Part shown: positions 37,713 through 51,200 of the stretch, piece by piece
Layout: each line of letters begins with the position of its first letter
Numbering within the stretch: the first letter of the stretch is position 1
Source: Plumapathes pennacea
Taxonomy: Eukaryota; Cnidaria; Anthozoa; Antipatharia; Myriopathidae
Assembly: GCA_964036295.1 (NCBI GenBank)
Contig: OZ038465.1
Span: 943,615 to 1,007,614 of the forward strand
Length of the DNA stretch: 64,000 nucleotides
Reading direction: 5' to 3'
The notes under the pieces: model-generated
Databases searched by the model: none
What the model saw: only the letters and a program-made list of their open reading frames with translations
Told to the model about the DNA's origin: nothing
Program-made: the position numbers and the translations under genes

Positions 37713-40700
37713 CTACTTTTTGTTTAAGATGCACAAAATGTTCACTCCAGTCATTCCTAGATTCACTCTCCTGCAGAAAAATAAAAAAGACATAAGCAAT
37801 AAGCCTAACAACCACAGCCACTTCAATAACCAAGGCCTGATTACAACAACCACGTGCACAATAATAAACGCCAACTGTAACAACACCAAATAGAGCGACT
37901 ACCAAACTCAAACACAAACACAACTACAGCCCAACCGCCACTTGCTCCCTTTACCGTAACTGCTACAGTCACTGCTACTGACGACTTAAACTGAAACATG
38001 TCTGAAGACCGACTCACCCTAACATGCCGTAATGGTTTATCTTGATGTGGTGTAGAAAGAAAATAAGAGCGTGAAACAAGTTGTTTCTTCCCTGGAAAAT
38101 AAGACAGCAGGTTTGTGTGAATGGATAGTTCAAAAATATGGTTAAAATGGATAAGCTTAAATCCGTAAAAGTGGTTTAAGTATCGAGAATTAGCTCTTCA
38201 TTAGACTAAGTGACTTGCTCCTACAGTACGAAAGATTAATGCTCGAAAACATGAGCTTGAACCACTTTTATGGAGTTACCTTAAAGAGACCCTCTCACCG
38301 TAGATGCTTTGCGCGCCCAGTGACTGACGGCGGCCATTTTCGTATCATACGAAAATGGCGGATTCTCAAGTTTTTTTACGTTTTATCGCGAAATAAATCA
38401 GCACCAACTCAGAAAGTGTATTGAATACGGCAAGCAGCGACAGTCAGATCAATCAATCATAACGTGGGCGCCTCAGGAAAGTCGATCTCCGGATGTAAAT
38501 ATAAACATGGATGCGCAAAGCATCTACGGTGATAGGTCTCTTTAAATTGATACATCACACACGTTTTATCTCCACGCCAATACAGATTAACACTAGTTTT
38601 CACAGGGAGTAGCATTCCATTGTGTTGCTCAAAAATATACAATACATGTACTCAGTTGACACAAACAGGAACGTTTACCTTTGGTATATCGTACACTTCA
38701 TCCTCGATCAGAACCTGTGGGAGCCATGATGCTGTGTTACACAAACGGCGGTTTTGGACAAATTGAAAACCCAGTAATACAAGCCGGTCAAAAGAGATGA
38801 ACGAAAAAGAGCAAAAATAAACGCGCAGTTTGAGGAGGCAGCGACAAGCAACACTAACCCTTCCGCTGTGTTCTTTTTTCTGTCCAAATGAAAAGAACGT
38901 AACTTCCATATTATAACGTACTTGTTGAGAGCTTTCATTTGAGTGCTCTATTCTGTGACAGTTCAAGAGTTGGAAGTGAATACTGCTATAAGAATGTATT
39001 CACTCAGATCTCACATTTGATTGGTCACACCTTTAGGTTTCATTTTGGGACAGTTCAGGAGTTGGAGGTTTAACTTGGGTTGAGTAGGACGGTTAATTCC
39101 GATACAAGAACGAACCTTGAAGTGCGGTGGATGCAGACGGGACTCATAAATGCACAGGTCACTTTTCCTTGCATCTGTGTTCAAGAAATCAGGATACTTG
39201 TAAACATGTTGCCGCAGCCAAGTCATGCAGCAATAGCACACACACTTTCTGGATTTACTGTTTTCAGAAGTTTACAAAGTCTGTTCCTTTGAAGAATGAT
39301 AATCTGTGCGCCCTGTTATTACTTGGTATCGTATAGATACAAAAGCCCAATGACTGAAAACACATACAAGACCGAATAAAGTTTACTTGCAAGTGTAAAC
39401 GCTTTGAAGGAGACGATGACTGGATTTACTGCTGGATTCGGTCAGATTATTAAAGTTTGCCAAATATCTGACCAAAGTTTGCTACAAAAAAATGGGCTAC
39501 AAAAATCATTGCTCGCACGGTGCATCATGGGTTCGGAGGCAATTCCTGTGACGACGTTAATCTTCCAAAATCTATTTTTAGGTTTGCCACATTTAGTACA
39601 AGACATCATGTAGCCAAGTGATAACATTGGATATCATAGATAAATGCAGATCTTAATTTAGATTTTGAGATTCATCTTGGTGGGGAATTGGCTCTCTCCC
39701 TTTATTCCCTCTTAGTCCTCAATGAACACAATATATTTGCAGAGTTGAGATAAGCGAGACATGCATACCTGGCTTGTCTGGAGTCTTGAGGAAGTGCAGT
39801 CCTGTAAAAGTTCTACCATCTGGAAATCTGGGATCTGCAGGCAGTCGCGAGTCCATGTAGGTACAGAACATGTGCATTACCAGCTGTCACAGGATAAACA
39901 GAGGAGTAAAAAGATGATACAGTAGGGCTGCTGTTACAGCAGTATATGTGAGTTAGTGTTCTGGGGCCGTATTCACCAAACTTGCGTACGAACAATAATG
40001 TTCGTAAGAATTACGCATCGTAAGTTCGACATTGTTCTGATGCATAAGTCTTACTTATGAACATTTTTGTTCGTATGCAAGTTTGGTGAACACGGCTCCT
40101 GTTTATTAATGCCCAAAATCGATTGAATAGGGGAGTAGATGATACAGTAGAGCTGTTGTTACAGTATGCTATGAGTTAGTGCTCTATTATCAATGCTCAA
40201 ATCCTTAGTGAGACAGCACAGCCCCACACTGTAGTAGTGGAGTCTGCACAATCCTACAGCATGGAATAGGGTGGGGCAGTATCTGACAAGAATCCTTGTG
40301 TATCATGCATATTGTTCAATGTTAGTGATGTTTTGTACTAAAAAGGTTTCCCAGCACTCGAAGAATATTGTTCCTACCCCTCCCCCTGAAACAACCATAT
40401 ACCCATGGTAAGCGCTGACTGCTGACCTGTGAGTCTGCTGGCAGGTCCTGTTGCCATGGTTTCCCTCGGTACTGTCCTCCTGAGCTCCATCGGTAGACAC
40501 CCATGCAGCCTCCATTGGCTAATTCTGCAAACACAGTGAAGGTGTCACAATTTTTTTGTCATATCACTCCTGAGTCCTGAAATCTTCAGATTTCTCTTGT
40601 ACTGTAGCTTGTCCAGGTTACAGCAGATTTAGCAATGAATTCACACAAGCAATTTCTTCAGAGTTAAGTTTAAAACAGTGAAAAACTTGCAGCTCTGTCT

Positions 40701-43700
40701 AACCCAGCCTCACCTCTCAAACGCTGCACTACATATTCCTGATTGCTGCTGAGTTCCAGGAATGGAATGATTGATCTGAATGTGGGGACAAGATCAGCCT
40801 TGGTGATGGCCAACTGCCTAGCAACACTAAGGCTGATCACTGGAAAGGCACAACAAGAAAAATGAGAAATATTATTCTTCAAACATACAATTCACTTTCA
40901 TTTCAAATATAGCATCAACATGACAAATGAATTCAAGTTTACATACTAGGTTCATGTATACTAAGTTCTGTGTTGTGACAGTTGAACAATATGGCAGACA
41001 TTCTTATTGACTCTCAAAGGATACACAATTACTGTGTAGTTCAGCTGTTGCCTGTTATACTTACTTCCTACTTGAAGCTCTGCACATCCAATTCTACACA
41101 GAGTGTCATTCACATCATCTATCTGTTCCACTACTTTTACTAGGATGGTTTGACACAGCCACTGAAGAAAAAGACCACAAATGCAATGTGCATTTTAGAT
41201 CAATGTATTAATATTAGCTAGTTGACTACACAATTTAAGCCCAACACAAGATCACAAGAAAACTTGACACAGTGTGGAAAGAATGTAAACAGATGTACAG
41301 TTTGTTATTCAGACCAAGCGCGTTGTACCTTGCGGCTATTTTCTGTCCAGAAATCCAGATCATCTCGTGTGATGCTATATTTACTCCAGATCTGAAAGAA
41401 TTCAACATGTGGCAACTGAGTTGTGAAAAAGTACTGCATATATGCAGCCTGGTAAGTTATAGGCACTGTGAACAGCTTGGACACAACAATGCCATGTGAT
41501 TGATGCAACTGCCTGAAACTGCTGCATTACACAAGTCAGCTGCTATGTGGTGCAATATGATTTTGGCATGTTTCAATAAATAATACTGCATTATAAGGAA
41601 TATTGTATTCTGCATTATATATTTGAGGGAGTAATACAGGATATATATAGAGTGATGTATGGGTTGCTTCTCGATGATGCACAATGATTTGCATCACTGT
41701 AATAATATGTAAAATTATGTTTGCATGAGGCCCAGCTGGTACTATAATTATTTAGTACAATTATGTGCAGACTTACTTATTGTTGCAATGCAATGCCAGG
41801 CCACCCACATGTACAGTAAAAAGTTTAGCTCACAGACCTTACAAACCAAGAAGTGATTTAATTAAACCACTGGTACTTACAACCTGAAGAGCAATATTCT
41901 CACCTCTTCAGCACGTGTACTGGGAAATCCTGAATCATCATTATCCCGTGAATTACTGAGGTCAGGTGACCTGCATTGTAAACAACAAACATTCATCATG
42001 TGATGGGTGTATATAGTAATATTACTTCAAATCACACTCAACCACCCCAGTGGTAATATCTTCATACACCTGGCTAAAAGATAGACATATCCAGTAACAC
42101 GGGGGGCATGGTTTTCAAGCCTGTCCAAGCCGTGCTTAGTGAATTCCAAATCAAACTTCCAGGTACGAGCAGCTGTGTTTGATGTCTCACCTTCTTGCAA
42201 CTCTGTACACATTGAGTGGGGGAGTGTATCCTTGACGATATGACGCCACCCAGTTCTGTGTCCTCCCTGGAGAAAAACCATCTGGGCCAGCTAGAGTAAA
42301 ATAAAGGGAGTTACAGTACTTTATTTAATGTCAGTGATTCTGTCAGTTTTGAAGGCTAAATAGTATGCCTTTTATCCTACTCTAATTCTCTGTATTGTTA
42401 TAATTAGGTCCTTTTACACAGTATGCTAAATTCTGATTGGTGAATCTATTTTAAAGCTGTTCCTCTGGTTATACCTCTTTGACGTCTTTCCCCTTCTTCT
42501 TCCTGTTCTGTGAGATACTGATTCAGCACGCTCAGCTCTGTGATGCACTCATTAGGAGAGACTAGAAGTATATTATAAGAACAAAAGAAAGATGTGAAGG
42601 CATCAAATTGCCATCCATTAGATGGGAAGTATATAAGAACAAAAGAAAGATGTGAAGACATCAAATTGCCATCCATTAGATGGGAAGTATATTATAAGAA
42701 CAAAAGAAAGATGTGAAGACATCAAATTGCCATCCATTAGATGGGAAGTATTATTATACTGTGGTAGGTGCGATCATGACAAATGATTCAATATAGTCAC
42801 ACTTTCTCTTACATGGGGATCTGCTTGGTGAAGAATGTCTGGATGTCCTTATGCTGAAAATAAGAGAAATAAAAAACTTGTTTTACTTTTAGTACTAATG
42901 ACAGTGTAGATCAGTCTGCTAAAAACCAGCTTGACTTTAAATATTGGAATGCAGGTTATCCACTGTGCTGTCCATGACTACCTAATGACATTATAGAATA
43001 CTGTATTCGACATTGGCCATATTTTCCTGCTCACTAAAACTTACAGACAGTGCAGAAGTTGAGTGAGATTGATGGTTCAGTACCTTGTGTCAGGGGTTGC
43101 AGCAGCACTTGAGAGGGTTGTTCCTGCAGAGCCCGATAGCTGTGGGCTGTTTCTGTTACTAGAAGACTACAAACACAAAACAATGTATATGGTTATTGTT
43201 GGTAAAATGGAAGTTTCCTAATGGTATATATTAATCTTTTTTATCAAATAACTATGATACTACGTGCATCTTGATTGGCTAAATAACTGTGTAAGATGAG
43301 AGTATATTACATGCTGACATGATACTCGGCTGCCTCGTGGTTTTCTTATGCTACTCTCATGTTCTCCCAACTTCCCACGTGTTTAGATGAGGCTATATTA
43401 CACAGGAATGCAATATTATATATTTCTTAATAAGTGCATGTGTGCATAGACACCTATCTTTAGTAACCACCATGAAATGAGCTCCACTGAACATGTACCA
43501 AGTCCTCTGAACAAACTACCACAAATAATCATACACCCTTCAACACCGATAAAATATCAATATTTCTAGAGCATTTATTGTCTCTGTGGTGTACTTACTC
43601 TTGGAGGTGTGCTGACATGTCTTTGAGGTGTACTACAGAGTGGAGGGGAAACGTAAGTCCCTGGTGATGATGAAGTTGAAGATGTATTTGTGCCATACTG

Positions 43701-46036
43701 TAACACCTGTTGGCTTGCAAGCCGAAAACCAGAGTCTATAATTTGAGGAGAAAACAGAAGGTTTTAGCAAAACAAAATAATACACCAACAAATTCAATGT
43801 GAAACAAATTATACTAGCTGACTTGTCAGAACTTCTACAGCTATACTGCTAACATACAATATTGTATGCACAGTGTCGCAAGTGCAAGAATTACTTTTAG
43901 CTAATAAGCCGCTTTCACAATCATGAGTAGTGGCAAATAGCACTTTTAACTACCTGTTTACATAAGTTACTGCCAAGTAATTCCCTCTACTGAACTTGGT
44001 TTTATTTCTACATATTACTAGGAATAGCTCTCGCTAATGAGCGCAACTCTCTGGAACAGTAACAAAATTAAAAGCAAAATGAAAAAAAACAAACATACAA
44101 AACTCATTTCAAACAAAGCCAAAGAAGAAGCGCTACAATTGGTTAAAATCTCCGCATCTCGCACTCCCATTGGCTCAGAAAACAAGCAGAACAAAACAAC
44201 TCGTATTTTAATTGGCTAACTTGAAACAATTGCAGAAAAACATTACGTCATTCTAAGTGGTTACGCTCCATTCGAGATTTTTTTCCCCCTTCTCTCGTGT
44301 ACAGTTCTATGATGCTGCCGCCTCACAGCCTCGCGTCTTCGCTCGGCTGCTCATTGGCAATTACCTGCATTATGATCAAAGAACCAGTTCTCCACTCTGG
44401 CTGCAAAGTTTTATCATCAAGTGTCCCGCCAAAATATCTCAGCTTCACTGACTGCACACAATTGTGAAAGTGGCTTATAGATCAAATCACTGGGAAGAAA
44501 TGTATGGCCCCCTGTCAGGCCAACCCCCACGGGAATGAAAGAGGGAGGGGGGGTGTGGATACTCCCTATGATTGGGCTATACAAGGTGGCTCCACCCAAA
44601 AGGGCATCTTTTAAGCCTTAGGTATAAATTGAAAAGTTATATAAAACTATGCTTTTTGGTATTTTAGAGGGTCCACAATAAAGACTGGATATCATTTGCC
44701 ATATTTTCATAGGACCTTAGTTGTTGCATGTGGTTTTTGTGATGTCGAGCACCCACAGGAAGCCAGTGAGAATGATCAGCTCCAGTTGTTCTTATATTTT
44801 GTAAGATTTCTCCAAAACCTACTCTTCAGACTTGTCTTGAACTACTAAGTAAAAACCTTTTTTTCACAGGCTGTAGCTGTTATTTGATCAAAATAGCATC
44901 ATTTGTTTGCCAAGAGAAGTGGAGTAAGCTATAGTAATCCCGGATTAGCGTGCATAATCCAGTATTGTATTGTACAGCTCTGTGCCAAATTAAACTGTGC
45001 TGTTTCCTTCTTTCCATAGCTACCTGATGGCCGAATTCCAAGCAGTTGCCTCTGCTTTGGTGAAAGAAGGACTGTCCTCTGGGTAAAAAGGGGCCTCAAA
45101 TAATAATACAGATCCACCAGGAGACTGAGTGTGAACCAAATGGCAAGGGAACACACTGCAATGAAGAAGAGTGACCACTAGTCATAACAGAGTGCTTTCA
45201 GTTAAAAGGGCAGTGTCATAAGATGCGCATGCATGCATGTTGGATAGAATGCCCAATACTTTTAAATTTTAAATCCAAAATGGTGCCCGCAACTGCAGCA
45301 GATCTGCCGCATGACTGTTCTCCACCATTGTGGACGCCATCTTGGATTTCAAACTTGAAAAACATTGGGTGAATGTTTTAAATATTCAACCAAATGCACA
45401 TACATGGGAATCTCACTACACTGCCCCTTTTACACAAGCAAGCCATGCACTTTTTAGTACTAAGCATTCCAGGTTGCTGCTTTTTGACTCTATGCTTGTC
45501 TTTCCTAAACTGTCAACATTCCACTTTAATCAAAATAATGCCCACAAAACAAGAAGACTTACCTGCATACCAAACGAGTGGATGTTTCCAATGAAAATAA
45601 CTAGAAACTGCTCCAAAAACCCTGAAACAGTGCACAGAATGTTCATTGTTAGTTGTTCTTTACTACTATAAGTGTTTATACTGTACAGTATAACTATAAC
45701 TTAAAACATTCGCTTATACTGCAAGTGATGTTTATAATATTATACTGAAAAGTCAGGTACAGTACATTCAGTATTTGTTTTTTCTGGTCGACACAGCATT
45801 CTGATGGACATTGGACATTCCCGACATGTAGCAGAAAGCCCTCACGATGCAGTTGGTCCAATACTCCATTTGTGAAGTAAAAGTTACGCTACTCACAGTT
45901 CTGAACAAAAGAACGAGGAGATCACGACGTTCACAAAGATCCACGTGAACGCTCCACGCGACTTCTTGTTCAGTTGTTCACGCTCAAAAGCAGCGCCTAC
46001 CGACGGGCTTTCACATTTTGCGATTCTCCTTTGCAT
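37713..46036 (-). CDS. TMEM209: TMEM209 orthologue, nuclear-envelope transmembrane protein, 523 aa
   Basis: Eighteen exons in transcript order: 46036-45897, 45621-45563, 45155-45024, 43735-43599, 43166-43084, 42853-42813, 42561-42475, 42290-42191, 41970-41904, 41391-41329, 41161-41065, 40839-40714, 40524-40427, 39883-39769, 39174-39116, 38714-38679, 38091-38018 and 37770-37713. They total 1572 nt in frame. Two membrane segments lie near the N-terminus (FTWIFVNVVISSFF; SLAIWFTLSLLVDLYYYL), then a Ser-rich middle, then a conserved C-terminal half with ELANGGCMGVYRW, CTYMDSRLPADPRFPDGRTF, HPPHFK-VLIEDEVYDIPKGRNN and RVNLGMTGVNIL. These match vertebrate TMEM209 (561 aa in human, from memory). The family is linked to the nuclear envelope and Nup205; the molecular role is unclear. 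Two exons are tiny (36 and 41 nt) and are placed by frame and homology. Confidence 0.9.
39963..40096. repeat. Inverted-repeat element in TMEM209 intron
   Basis: GGCCGTATTCACCAAACTTG pairs with CAAGTTTGGTGAACACGGC, with further pairing of GTACGAACA/TGTTCGTA inwards. It is a non-coding MITE-type hairpin. Confidence 0.8.
42567..42750. repeat. Three-copy tandem repeat of about 61 bp in TMEM209 intron
   Basis: Each unit reads AGTATATTATAAGAACAAAAGAAAG... and ends CATCCATTAGATGGGA. The middle unit lacks three bases (ATT). The high identity suggests recent expansion. It lies wholly within the intron between exons 42813-42853 and 42475-42561. Confidence 0.92.
43240..43415. repeat. Palindromic MITE-like element, copy 2
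   Basis: Shares GTTCTCCCAACTTCCCACGTG, TTTAGATGAGGCTATATTACAC and the flanking GATTGGCTAAATAACTGTGT block with copy 1 at 3066-3345. One arm of the hairpin is largely lost. It is intronic to TMEM209. Confidence 0.8.
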
Positions 46037-48279
46037 CCTTCACGAAAACAAAATTAGAGGTTCAGAAGTGAGATTAAACAACGTTGGTGATACGCGCGGA
46101 CAACTCGAAATCAGAAAATCCGCCACAAGGCCGCCATTTTGTACTGTGATTACCAGACCTCTCAAAACTGTAGTCAAAGGGGTATGGTAACAAGGAGCTA
46201 TCACACTTTACAGGGGAGGGGAGGGTTTCACATTGGCAAATTGAACTTATGGCGCTACTGTTAGCCTGCGAATACAGCCGTCTCCCGTCGGGAAGCTTGT
46301 TTGAGCCCCCCGAGAGTATTCGCAGGCTACGATACTGTGAATAGCCTGATTTTTCAGACTGACAGGACAGTAATCAGATTTTTGAACTCTGAACAAATGG
46401 CAAACTGGATAAGGGATAATTTTAACCAAACTTGGGGAAGGTAGGACGAGGCCTCTATCTTTTATGCTCAAAAAACATCAATACAGGCTGAAGTTTTATT
46501 TCCATCTTTCCACAGTATCGGAAGTCCCATCTGGTGGACATCTGATACCCATACAAGTTTTTTTTCCATTTAACTTGCTTACATCAACAAATCAGACTGT
46601 ACAATTTTTTTCAGTATCTAACAAGGCCACACTCCTTGTCAAAGTGTAAGCTTCACACAGTAGCAAAGTAAGGTTGATCCCAATACTTGGATGCACTAGA
46701 CTTTCCTTACAACCAGGAACCAAACAAGACACCCTTCTAGCAAGTAATTTGAAGCAATGGCAATTAATGGATAACAGAGCATGAAAAGAAGCTAGGACAT
46801 TGATCACAAACTCAACTGAAACTGAAGTATGCAAATTATTTCTCAAAAACTCTTTGCCACAAATCTGTACTTGTCCATGGTAGATACATCGATTGAAGAA
46901 CTTCATGACTCATGCCCCGTCATCCATGTTTAGGCTTTGACAATTTTGCAAACACAATGGTCAGGAATACAATGTTATTCACAGCTCACTGACTTATGAA
47001 CTCAATGTGACTGGAGACTTCAATGTATCATTGCTTACTTAAAAGCAAAAAGCACCAGCAGACAATGTTTTTTTTAGCTAGCTCTAAGTAATCTTGGGTG
47101 CCTGACTAAAGTTCACTACTGTAGCTACAGTACCACAAATGACAAACAGCTCTTTCACAGTGCCATGTTTACGGAACACTGTAAGCCTGCAAAGTCCAGG
47201 TTTCATTTTGACCCCAACACACTCCACTCTACACAAGTCTCACGCACATGTAACATTGGCAGGAATATCTGTCATGATCGACTTAACTTATGTGATATTT
47301 TGTTGACTCAATATGTTCTTAGGTCTCTAGTGAGTCCCCAAGATGTTCTAATTATCCCTCAGAGAACTATTGTTGGCACTTACTCCACACTCAAGCCATG
47401 GTACAGTTGAGTAGGTGTTGGCAGGATGAGTTTATCTCTGACTGCTCTTGGGGCTTAGAGAGTTAAAATCACTATAAACTATAAAATAAATTGGTGGTGA
47501 GAACAACTGACTTTATATATCCACTATCTGTTATTCATGCTTTACAATAATACTTTATCTTATAACAATCCTGACAAAGGAATAATGAAATCTTCAATTA
47601 TATGTTACATTATAACAGACAACAAGGCTTGATGGAACACCTTGAAAGCTCAGAAACCAGAAGTATATGCTAAAGCAGTCAGTATGTGCAGTATGCACAT
47701 TGTTTTATATATACAACATTGTTCTACCTACATGTATATAACACAAAATATTATACTAAAGGTTTCTAAAGGTAAAGGTTCTAAAGGTTCTACTATCAGC
47801 TGGACATCTGCATCTCCACAATCAATACAGTAAAGCTAACAACTATGCTACTCTATGCAGACATTGTGAAGGGATACTCTGGTTATGAAACAATATTTTC
47901 AATTTAAAATACAAAAGTAAAAATTATATAAATACATGTAACTTCCAATATCCAGTCAAATCTACAGTACATATGATATTAAAATGTTAGTACAGTGGTC
48001 ACAATGTCTTGTAGCATGAATCAAGTTTGATTTGGTGGTACTGCAAATATTGCAAACTGCAATTCCAACAAAATGGAACAAAATAGATGTCTTTAGTTTT
48101 CCTGCTATGTAAACAAGTACACGGGAGTGCACATCATATGCATGTATGTGTGTTAGCTGAAACAAGCACCAAAAAAGATTTGTCGGGGCCCAAAATATTT
48201 GCTGTAATGCTGAACCCAATGTGATAGCAATGTACACTTTGCTTTAAATATATACTAACATCTGATGGTAATGTGGTAG
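46037..48279. other. Spacer between TMEM209 start and Bcl-2 gene 3' end
   Basis: No exon is recognised. The first few hundred bases should hold the TMEM209 promoter and 5' UTR; the last part should hold the 3' UTR of the Bcl-2 gene. A short hairpin (TAGCCTGCGAATAC / GTATTCGCAGGCTA) lies near 46264-46330. Confidence 0.6.
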
Positions 48280-51200
48280 TTATTTGGTCAAAGCCAGAAG
48301 CGTGAGTCCTGCAGCACAGAAACCTCCAACAGCAAACAGGCCTTTCCACACTGTCTGTGGCTGTGAAGCATCCGAGAAGAACTTCACAAATCCATCCTGT
48401 CATACAAAGAAAAACAGGGAGAAACATGTATAATTTCTAAACCATGTGACATTGTATTCACCAACACATCAGTCTCTATCATACAGTATTGCTATGACAA
48501 AGGGCTAGCGCCCGAAAGGTCAGCTTTTCTTCTACGGCATCTACCATTCACACATTGACCCTTAGCCCTTAGTTGATTCATTATACACCTCTGTATCATG
48601 ATCTATTTTATTATATGGTACAAAGAGCATGTTTGCTCTGCTGGTCAATTTAGCAGTCCATAACTCCCACCAGAGTTTTTATGTAGACAGTTAAATTCAC
48701 TAAAAAATGTCACTTACTTTGAAAAATCATCATGGAAAATATGTACAGGTCAAATCACATTACTGACTTCATTTTCACATTCTTCTCCGTCAAAGCAAAG
48801 AAAACAAGTTTAAAGAATTTTCAATCAGCTGTATGTGGGGGAAAACAATAAACAAAACACTTTCATCCTGCTTTCACTAACATGTTACATTTGTAGATGA
48901 TAGGAAAACAACTAGAGAAGCCATAAGTACCTCTGCTCATGTCATGACAGACTTTACCACCTGTTACAGGTGCTTGTCTTAAATCTCAGACACAATACCA
49001 GACCACAGAATGAAAACCTATGTGTAGATGGGGAGCGAATTCCCACGTAAGGATGGTTACTCCCTCCCGCAGTCTGATTATATTATGTCAGCAGTTGCCT
49101 CTCAACAGTAATAACTGACTGACAGAAGTGCAGTGATAAATAAACGTCACATCGGAGTGAAATAGCGTGTACGAAGAAAGACGTACAGTATAACTATATC
49201 TAAGTTCTAAAGCGTTTTGTTTGAAACGTGCATACATTAATGTTTTTTTATAGAAAATTAACCCTTCATGTAAATTGAACAAATGCGACTAAAATCAACG
49301 TGAATTGGAGAAAAATATCCCGAAGGGGAGGGGGGGGAGGAGGGTCCCATCAATACTGTATGCGCGGCCTCAAAGACAGGGCCCTGTCGGCGGTAATTCC
49401 AAACCGGCAACACGAGAGCTACGAACTAGCGACAAACGACAAGGTGCTGCGAGAAGAGATTTTTGGGGGCAGGGCCTTTAACGGCTAGCTACACGTAGCC
49501 ATATACATGTAAAATTCAACATGGTCCCATCCAAAAAGCAGTAGCCTTAAATCTCTTTCGATGCGGACATCGCGCGGGTTTTGCTGTAGAAACTTGATTG
49601 TATTTTTTACAAGGCTCGAGTAGTCGCAAGACAACTGAATTATTGCCAGGAATGGTTCATTTGAATGTTTAGTGCTTTGCCTAAGTCTTTTTCATTGTCA
49701 AGGGGTTTCACTGGTAACTGGTCATTCACAGATCATCCTTTTTCTTTTATTTGCATTTTGGAGCAATGCTACCTGACACAAACACAGAAACGGCAAATAG
49801 AAAGAAACCATAACAGTGCAAAAATTACCTCTGCTTCAAAGTTGGTTAGTTATTAATACAGTGGGGCAATCACTGACATAATATAATCAGAATGCGGGAG
49901 GGGGTAACCATCCTTACGTGGGAATTCGCTTCCCGTGTAGATGCAGCACACTGACACGAAATAACTTATTTCTCAATTATAAAAGGACACCACACCACAC
50001 ACATCCTCCCTTACAATATGAGGTTCCTGCTTTAGCAGCACCACAGAACAAAGTCTACCCAATATTGTCTCTTACAACACATTTTTGTGATTTTGGTGCC
50101 ATTTTGGTTGTATTGCCATGGAAAATTTGTTGAGTTTGGCAGAAATAAGAACAGACACAGTTATCAAATAAGCCCATATCAGATTACTTTACCATGACAA
50201 AATAATGTCTGGTATCAGAAAAATCTGGGCTTGTCTTTCAATAAACAATCCAATATACAAGCAAAAGCACGGCTGTTTCAAGACAGCTTTTAACTGCAGC
50301 GATCTATTTTATGATCTTCGCTGGATGTCAAAGGAAAACTTTCCGAGACTCTGTTTAAACAGTGAAATTCATAAATGTTGTTCCAGAAGCGAGAGCTCAC
50401 TGAGTAAGCAACTTTTTATAGTAGCACACCAAGGAAGAAAAACAGAAAACGTTCTTGGAAAAAAGAAGTCTTGGAACATAACGTGACAGTGCATAAATTG
50501 CTTTGAAAAGGAAAAGAAAACCCCCAAAAAAGATAAAATTTCTGTCCGTTGACTAAAAGCAAATTATTTATCCGAGAAAACCCTGGAGTCACTTTACATA
50601 AGAAATAGTCGACCCAGACAAAAAACAAACGAAAGACTTTCACAGATGAAATTTGGGATTATCTTTATGTAAATCACCTAAATTTGCATGTTAGAATATT
50701 ACTATCATCTGAGGCAGCTGGGGTGACGGTATCAAAAAAAATACGTAAAAATACTGAAAGAAAATGAAGAAAAATTCTGTTGCCAAGACTATAAACTCGT
50801 TCAAATCAAACTCACCCATCCGTCGTTTTCCTGAATCCAAGGCAAAAGGTGATCAGCGATAAAGTTGACAATCCACTCCATAACATGACGAACCATTTCT
50901 GGTCGATTCATCTCAACAAAATGGTGCGCAACCACACCACTGAACGTGAATAAAGCCACGATCCTTCCCCAGTTTATCCCTGTCTGAAATAGCTCCTTCG
51001 CCACACTGTCAAACGTAATTCTCGCTGTCGCTGGCATTATTTCAAGCTTCGAACAGGCTGACTCAAACAAGTCCGGATATTCTGCCTCCATGTGCGTTGC
51101 CAAGCCTCGTACTTTAGCAGCGAGAGTAGACGGGTTTCGAGGAATCAAAAGTTCTTGAGGCAAACTCTTCAGTTTGTTCTGGTCAAATTTCTTGCTTAGG

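Noticed and set aside
37687..37923. Alternative frame at the TMEM209 3' end (ESESRNDWSEHF...)
   Set aside because: The neighbouring frame GRVNLGMTGVNIL fits the incoming phase and the family's C-terminus and stops at 37713.
38735..38790. Longer TMEM209 exon including NRRLCNTASWLPQ
   Set aside because: Homology and phase require the separate exon 39174-39116 (SDLCIYESRLHPPHFK), then the acceptor before GTTCTGATC at 38714.
42567..42750. Possible CRISPR-like array
   Set aside because: Three direct tandem units with no spacers, inside a eukaryotic intron.
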